Assembly (NCBI GenBank): GCA_011682565.1
Contig: JAACEJ010000104.1
Span: 1-8,850, forward strand
Source of the DNA: Actinomycetota bacterium
GTDB taxonomy: Bacteria; Zhuqueibacterota; Zhuqueibacteria; Residuimicrobiales; Krinioviventaceae
Direction: 5' to 3'
Length of the DNA: 8,850 nucleotides
Shown: positions 6,873 through 8,850 of the stretch, one piece after another
How positions within the stretch are numbered: the first letter of the stretch is position 1
How the letters are laid out: every line of letters starts with the position of its first letter
Notes under the pieces: model-generated
Seen by the model: the letters and a program-made list of their open reading frames with translations, nothing else
What the model was told of the DNA's origin: nothing
Databases searched by the model: none
Translations under genes and position numbers: made by a program

Positions 6873-7664
6873 GTGGATTTAAAAAGCCAGCACAGCAAAA
6901 AAGTTTGGGAGGATTTCTGGCAGGAAAAGCAGCAAATTGAGGAGGTCTATTCCAACTCGGACAGAATCATTAAGCAGATTCAGCAGACTGTTGATGTAAA
7001 AGGAATGTTGATTATGGAAGTCGGCGCCGGCTCGGGACGAGACAGTTTCAAATTGATTGACGCCGGCGCTCAGGTCATCACATTGGACTATGCCGAGAGT
7101 TCATTGGGTGTTATCAAAAAACTGGCGCAGAAATACGGCGTATCAATTTTTCTGATCCGCGGCGACGCATTTCATCTGCCGTTCAAAGACAATGTGCTGG
7201 ATGTCGTTTTTCATCAGGGCCTGCTGGAGCATTTTGAAAATCCGCAGGATATTTTGGCTGAAAATTATCGCGTTATTAAGCCGGGCGGAATCACCCTGGC
7301 TGACGTGCCGCAGCGGTATCATCCTTACACTGTTGTGAAACACGTGTTGATCTGGATGAATAAATGGTTTGCCGGCTGGGAAACCGAGTTTTCAAAAGGC
7401 CAATTGGAAAAAATGTTTTTAGGCTGCGGGTTTCACCTGCAGCGGATTTATGGTGAATGGATGCGTCCGAGTTTTTTCTACCGGGCCTTTCGGGAGGCTT
7501 TAAAAAAAGTGGGTGTACATCTGCCGCTTTATCCCAAGGGGATACCCGGCTTGTCAAAATTACGCCATAGGTGTGGAAAATATTTTAAAAAAACCGGAAT
7601 TGCATATTATACTTTTATGGATATTGGCGTCATTGGTTTGAAAAAAAAACACGAAAAAATGTGA
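6873..7664 (+). CDS. Class I SAM-dependent methyltransferase (Methyltransf_11-like)
   Basis: The product has 263 residues and is predicted to transfer a methyl group from S-adenosylmethionine to an unknown acceptor. The Rossmann-fold signature is complete: motif I EVGAGSGRD (residues 49-57), an acidic ribose-binding position in TLDYA (Asp72), GDAFHLPF (98-104), LDVVFHQGLLEHF (109-121) and RVIKPGG (133-139). The C-terminal ~110 residues are aromatic-rich and basic and probably form the acceptor-binding region. The start is GTG 6873, 5 nt after the DUF1844 stop, with AGAAGGA 11 nt upstream; the next in-frame ATG would leave only a stub before motif I. The stop overlaps the start of the glycosyltransferase by 4 nt, suggesting translational coupling and a shared pathway such as glycan or lipid modification. 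The acceptor cannot be told from sequence. Confidence 0.9.
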   Translation: MDLKSQHSKKVWEDFWQEKQQIEEVYSNSDRIIKQIQQTVDVKGMLIMEVGAGSGRDSFKLIDAGAQVITLDYAESSLGVIKKLAQKYGVSIFLIRGDAFHLPFKDNVLDVVFHQGLLEHFENPQDILAENYRVIKPGGITLADVPQRYHPYTVVKHVLIWMNKWFAGWETEFSKGQLEKMFLGCGFHLQRIYGEWMRPSFFYRAFREALKKVGVHLPLYPKGIPGLSKLRHRCGKYFKKTGIAYYTFMDIGVIGLKKKHEKM

Positions 7665-8779
7665 AACCTCGTTCTTTTAAAATACTCTTAATAAACTGGC
7701 AGGATATAACAAATCCTTATGGCGGCGGCGCTGAGGTGCATTTGCATGAAATTTTCAAGCGCGTTGCTGCCGCCGGACATGATGTAACTTTGCTTTGTTG
7801 CACTTACAAGGGTGCACCTGCGCAAGAGGTTATCGACGGCATTAAGGTCGTTCGTCGCGGCAACAGAAGTTTGTTCAATTATGTCGTTCCATTTGCTTAT
7901 ATGCGGTTGCGCAGAAAAAGTCGATTTGATATCGTTATTGATGATATTAATAAAATTCCATTTTATACGCCGTTGTTTGCAAGGGAACCGATTCTTGCGA
8001 TCGAGCATCATTTTTTCGGCAAAAGCATTTATTTGCAAGCGCCGTTCTTATCCGCCGGATATGTTTATTATTCGGAAAAACTGGTGCCGCTCGTTTACAG
8101 AAATACGCCCTTTGCTGCGGTTTCGCAAAGCACGCGCAGCGAGCTGAAGGAAATGGGCGTTCGATCTCAAATTGATCTTTTACAAAATGCGGTGGACATC
8201 GAGCGTTACCGGGTGCTTTCCGGCGAAAAATGTGCGACACCATCGATCGGTTATCTGGGACGATTAAAAAAATACAAGAGCGTTGAACATGTTCTTCATG
8301 CACTGCTTTTGGTTAAAGAGCGATTTCCGGAAATAAAACTGTTGATTATCGGTGACGGCGATTATCGTCGTGAATTGGAGCGCAGAGCAGGAGCGCTGGG
8401 GCTTGGTGATCGGGTGAAATTTACGGGCTATGTGTCTCAAGAAGATAAAGTCAAGTTATTGAATCGCGTGTGGTTGGTTGTCAATCCGTCGCCGAAAGAA
8501 GGGTGGGGTTTGACGGTTATCGAAGCCAATGCGTGTGCTGTACCGGTTATTGCAGCCGATTCACCGGGACTGCGTGATTCCGTTGTCGATGGCAAGACAG
8601 GCGTTCTGTATCCTTACGGCGATATAAATGGCCTGGGAAACGAAATAATTCAACTATTGGAAAACGAACAAAAAAGAAATCAATTAGCTCTTCAGGCGAG
8701 GAAATGGGCGGAAAAATTTAGCTGGGATGAATCCGCCCGTAAAGCGATGGAGATTATCGGTAGAATCGTAAATTCTTGA
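7661..8779 (+). CDS. GT4-type (GT-B fold) glycosyltransferase
   Basis: The product has 372 residues and is predicted to transfer a sugar from a nucleotide-sugar donor during cell-surface glycan synthesis on the cytoplasmic side of the membrane. The N-terminal acceptor domain opens with ILLINWQDITNPYGGGAEVH, the glycine-rich loop common in this family. The C-terminal donor domain has IGYLGRLKKYKSVEHVLHAL (about 196-215), LLIIGDGDYRRELE, VKFTGYVS and the E-x7-E motif, Glu280 to Glu288 in KEGWGLTVIEANA. VIAADSPGLRDSVVDGKTG follows. Length is normal and no motif is missing. The start is GTG 7661, sharing GTGA with the stop of the methyltransferase; no strong ribosome-binding site is visible, consistent with coupled translation. 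The donor and acceptor sugars are unknown. Confidence 0.93.
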   Translation: MKPRSFKILLINWQDITNPYGGGAEVHLHEIFKRVAAAGHDVTLLCCTYKGAPAQEVIDGIKVVRRGNRSLFNYVVPFAYMRLRRKSRFDIVIDDINKIPFYTPLFAREPILAIEHHFFGKSIYLQAPFLSAGYVYYSEKLVPLVYRNTPFAAVSQSTRSELKEMGVRSQIDLLQNAVDIERYRVLSGEKCATPSIGYLGRLKKYKSVEHVLHALLLVKERFPEIKLLIIGDGDYRRELERRAGALGLGDRVKFTGYVSQEDKVKLLNRVWLVVNPSPKEGWGLTVIEANACAVPVIAADSPGLRDSVVDGKTGVLYPYGDINGLGNEIIQLLENEQKRNQLALQARKWAEKFSWDESARKAMEIIGRIVNS

Positions 8780-8783
8780 ATTC

Positions 8784-8787
8784 GGAG
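8784..8787 (+). promoter_or_regulatory. Ribosome-binding site (GGAG) of the last, cut gene
   Basis: GGAG lies 6 nt before ATG 8794, followed by a second purine stretch AAGGA. It supports ATG 8794 as a real start. Confidence 0.6.
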
Positions 8788-8793
8788 AAGGAA

Positions 8794-8850
8794 ATGCAAA
8801 ATTATAAACTGACGAACCGCATTTTTGCGGGTGTCGCTTTTGTCCTTTCA
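8794..8850 (+). CDS. Start of a probable membrane protein, possibly DUF2723 type (3' end outside window)
   Basis: Only 19 codons are visible: MQNYKLTNRIFAGVAFVLS. A short polar, basic N-terminus leads into a hydrophobic stretch, as at the first transmembrane helix of an integral membrane protein. This pattern resembles the start of DUF2723 proteins, multi-pass membrane proteins related to O-mannosyltransferases, and the position 14 nt after a glycosyltransferase gene would fit. The family call is a guess from very few residues; that a gene starts here is well supported by the ribosome-binding site and spacing. Confidence 0.6.
   Translation, partial: MQNYKLTNRIFAGVAFVLS

Noticed and set aside
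1..8850. CRISPR array, phage defence or toxin-antitoxin system
   Set aside because: No regularly spaced short repeats, Cas-like proteins, nuclease-type defence genes or toxin-antitoxin pair were seen. The small exported proteins carry signal peptides and do not resemble toxins or antitoxins.

Overview
The window looks like a chromosomal piece from a bacterium of the FCB (Fibrobacteres-Chlorobi-Bacteroidetes) and relatives group, such as Ignavibacteria, Calditrichota, KSB1 or Marinimicrobia-type lineages. The main reason is the protease at 3425-6271, which ends in a YPNPFNP-type C-terminal sorting domain (T9SS/FlgD-Ig-like) characteristic of these bacteria. The DUF1844 protein and a G/C-box inverted-repeat element also fit. 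The lineage is inferred from protein style only; no rRNA is present.

Layout. (1) Positions 2-1528 hold the C-terminal ~510 residues of the helicase RecG, with all visible helicase motifs intact; its wedge domain lies upstream of the window. (2) Positions 1581-1723 hold a 143-bp non-coding inverted-repeat element that can be drawn as a four-way cloverleaf: a 22-bp outer stem enclosing three hairpins. (3) Positions 1876-3379 are a tandem duplication of a leader plus a small exported-protein gene. The first copy (1951-2611) appears to be decayed, with one frame break in the signal peptide and another near the C-terminus. The second copy (2723-3379) is intact. The two copies share a perfect 45-nt block although the rest has diverged strongly. 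(4) Positions 3425-6271 encode a 948-residue secreted subtilisin-like protease with a beta-helix-like segment, a TPR-like helical segment and the sorting domain. It starts 45 nt after the intact small gene and is probably co-transcribed with it. (5) Positions 6526-8850 form a compact same-strand cluster: DUF1844 protein, SAM-dependent methyltransferase, GT4-type glycosyltransferase, and the first 19 codons of a probable membrane protein. Gaps are 5 nt, a 4-nt overlap and 14 nt.

How the parts relate. Blocks 1 and 5 look like ordinary chromosomal genes: recombination/repair, and surface glycan or lipid glycosylation. Blocks 2-4 look like an accessory insert between them. It is visibly AT-richer, especially the duplicated pair, and is flanked on the recG side by the repeat element. 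The insert encodes cell-surface or secreted products; a partnership between the small exported protein and the protease is inference from adjacency. No CRISPR array, tRNA, rRNA, transposase or integrase gene was seen.
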